The position numbers were made by a program, and so were the translations under genes. A stretch of DNA of 6,411 nucleotides from a bacterium (GTDB lineage: Bacteria; SM23-31; JAUVVT01). The notes beneath the pieces are model-generated. The model saw only the letters and a program-made list of their open reading frames with translations, did no database searches and was not told the DNA's origin. The number at the start of each line of letters is the position of its first letter. Positions within the stretch are counted from its first letter, which is position 1. Of this stretch, positions 6,355 to 6,411 are shown piece by piece. The DNA is taken from the NCBI GenBank assembly GCA_030604505.1, contig JAUVVT010000110.1:1-6411 (forward strand). Reading direction: 5' to 3'.

Positions 6355-6411
6355 GGAAAATAAAAAAATGGGGATATTTTAAGAAGAAGGGCGAAGCATT
6401 TTTTTTGTGTA

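Larger units (their letters stand above)
5671..6411. other. Long AT-rich region without a recognisable gene
   Basis: About 740 nt without a convincing reading frame on either strand. Its left half is roughly four-fifths A+T and carries the TATCA box array (5804-5874). The right half holds two different GC-richer palindromes (6067-6106 and 6231-6260) and an A/T-rich inverted repeat (6304-6354). I see no tRNA-like cloverleaf, no CRISPR-like spacing and no insertion-sequence ends. A + strand frame that opens after the stop at 6334 runs to the window edge but has no ATG start. Confidence 0.7.

Noticed and set aside
6334..6411. Open + strand frame reading WGYFKKKGEAFFLC towards the right edge
   Set aside because: It has no ATG, begins straight after a stop, and is too short to judge from the window alone.

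Overview
The window reads as a chromosomal piece of an AT-rich bacterium, probably an uncultured lineage. All five recognisable genes lie on the minus strand, and together they fill about 5.6 kb. They encode four integral membrane proteins and one soluble enzyme of the uroporphyrinogen decarboxylase (UroD)/cobalamin-methyltransferase superfamily. An archaeal-type UbiA prenyltransferase next to a bacterial CdsA, an SGLT-like sodium symporter and a long UroD-like protein is a combination I associate with FCB- or PVC-related candidate phyla. No marker gene is present, so that placement is a guess.

In order of transcription (right to left): 5656-6411 is a gene-free, very AT-rich region holding a phased TATCA/TGATA box array, two REP-like palindromes and a long A/T-rich inverted repeat. 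A UbiA-family prenyltransferase (5610-4771), a UroD-like protein (4747-3476) and a solute:sodium symporter (3450-1828) then follow with gaps of only 23 and 25 nt, so they are very likely one transcript. A perfect extended -10 box (TGTTATAAT, 5670-5662) lies just upstream of the UbiA gene and suggests that its real start is the ATG at 5610, not the TTG at 5655. After a 106-nt spacer with a small palindrome comes cdsA (1721-894), the CDP-diacylglycerol synthase of phospholipid synthesis. After a further 123 nt comes the N-terminal 256 residues of a Ste24-type M48 membrane metalloprotease (770 to the window edge), cut just after its HELGH zinc motif.

Two themes run through the genes. One is membrane lipid chemistry: CdsA activates phosphatidate, and the UbiA protein has the motif pattern of digeranylgeranylglyceryl phosphate synthases, which make archaeal-type ether lipid cores. 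The other is uptake and conversion of a small organic solute: symporter plus UroD-like enzyme. Nothing here is a clear-cut unknown system. The points most worth a second look are the UbiA assignment, the UroD-like/symporter pairing, and the phased box array in the upstream intergenic region.
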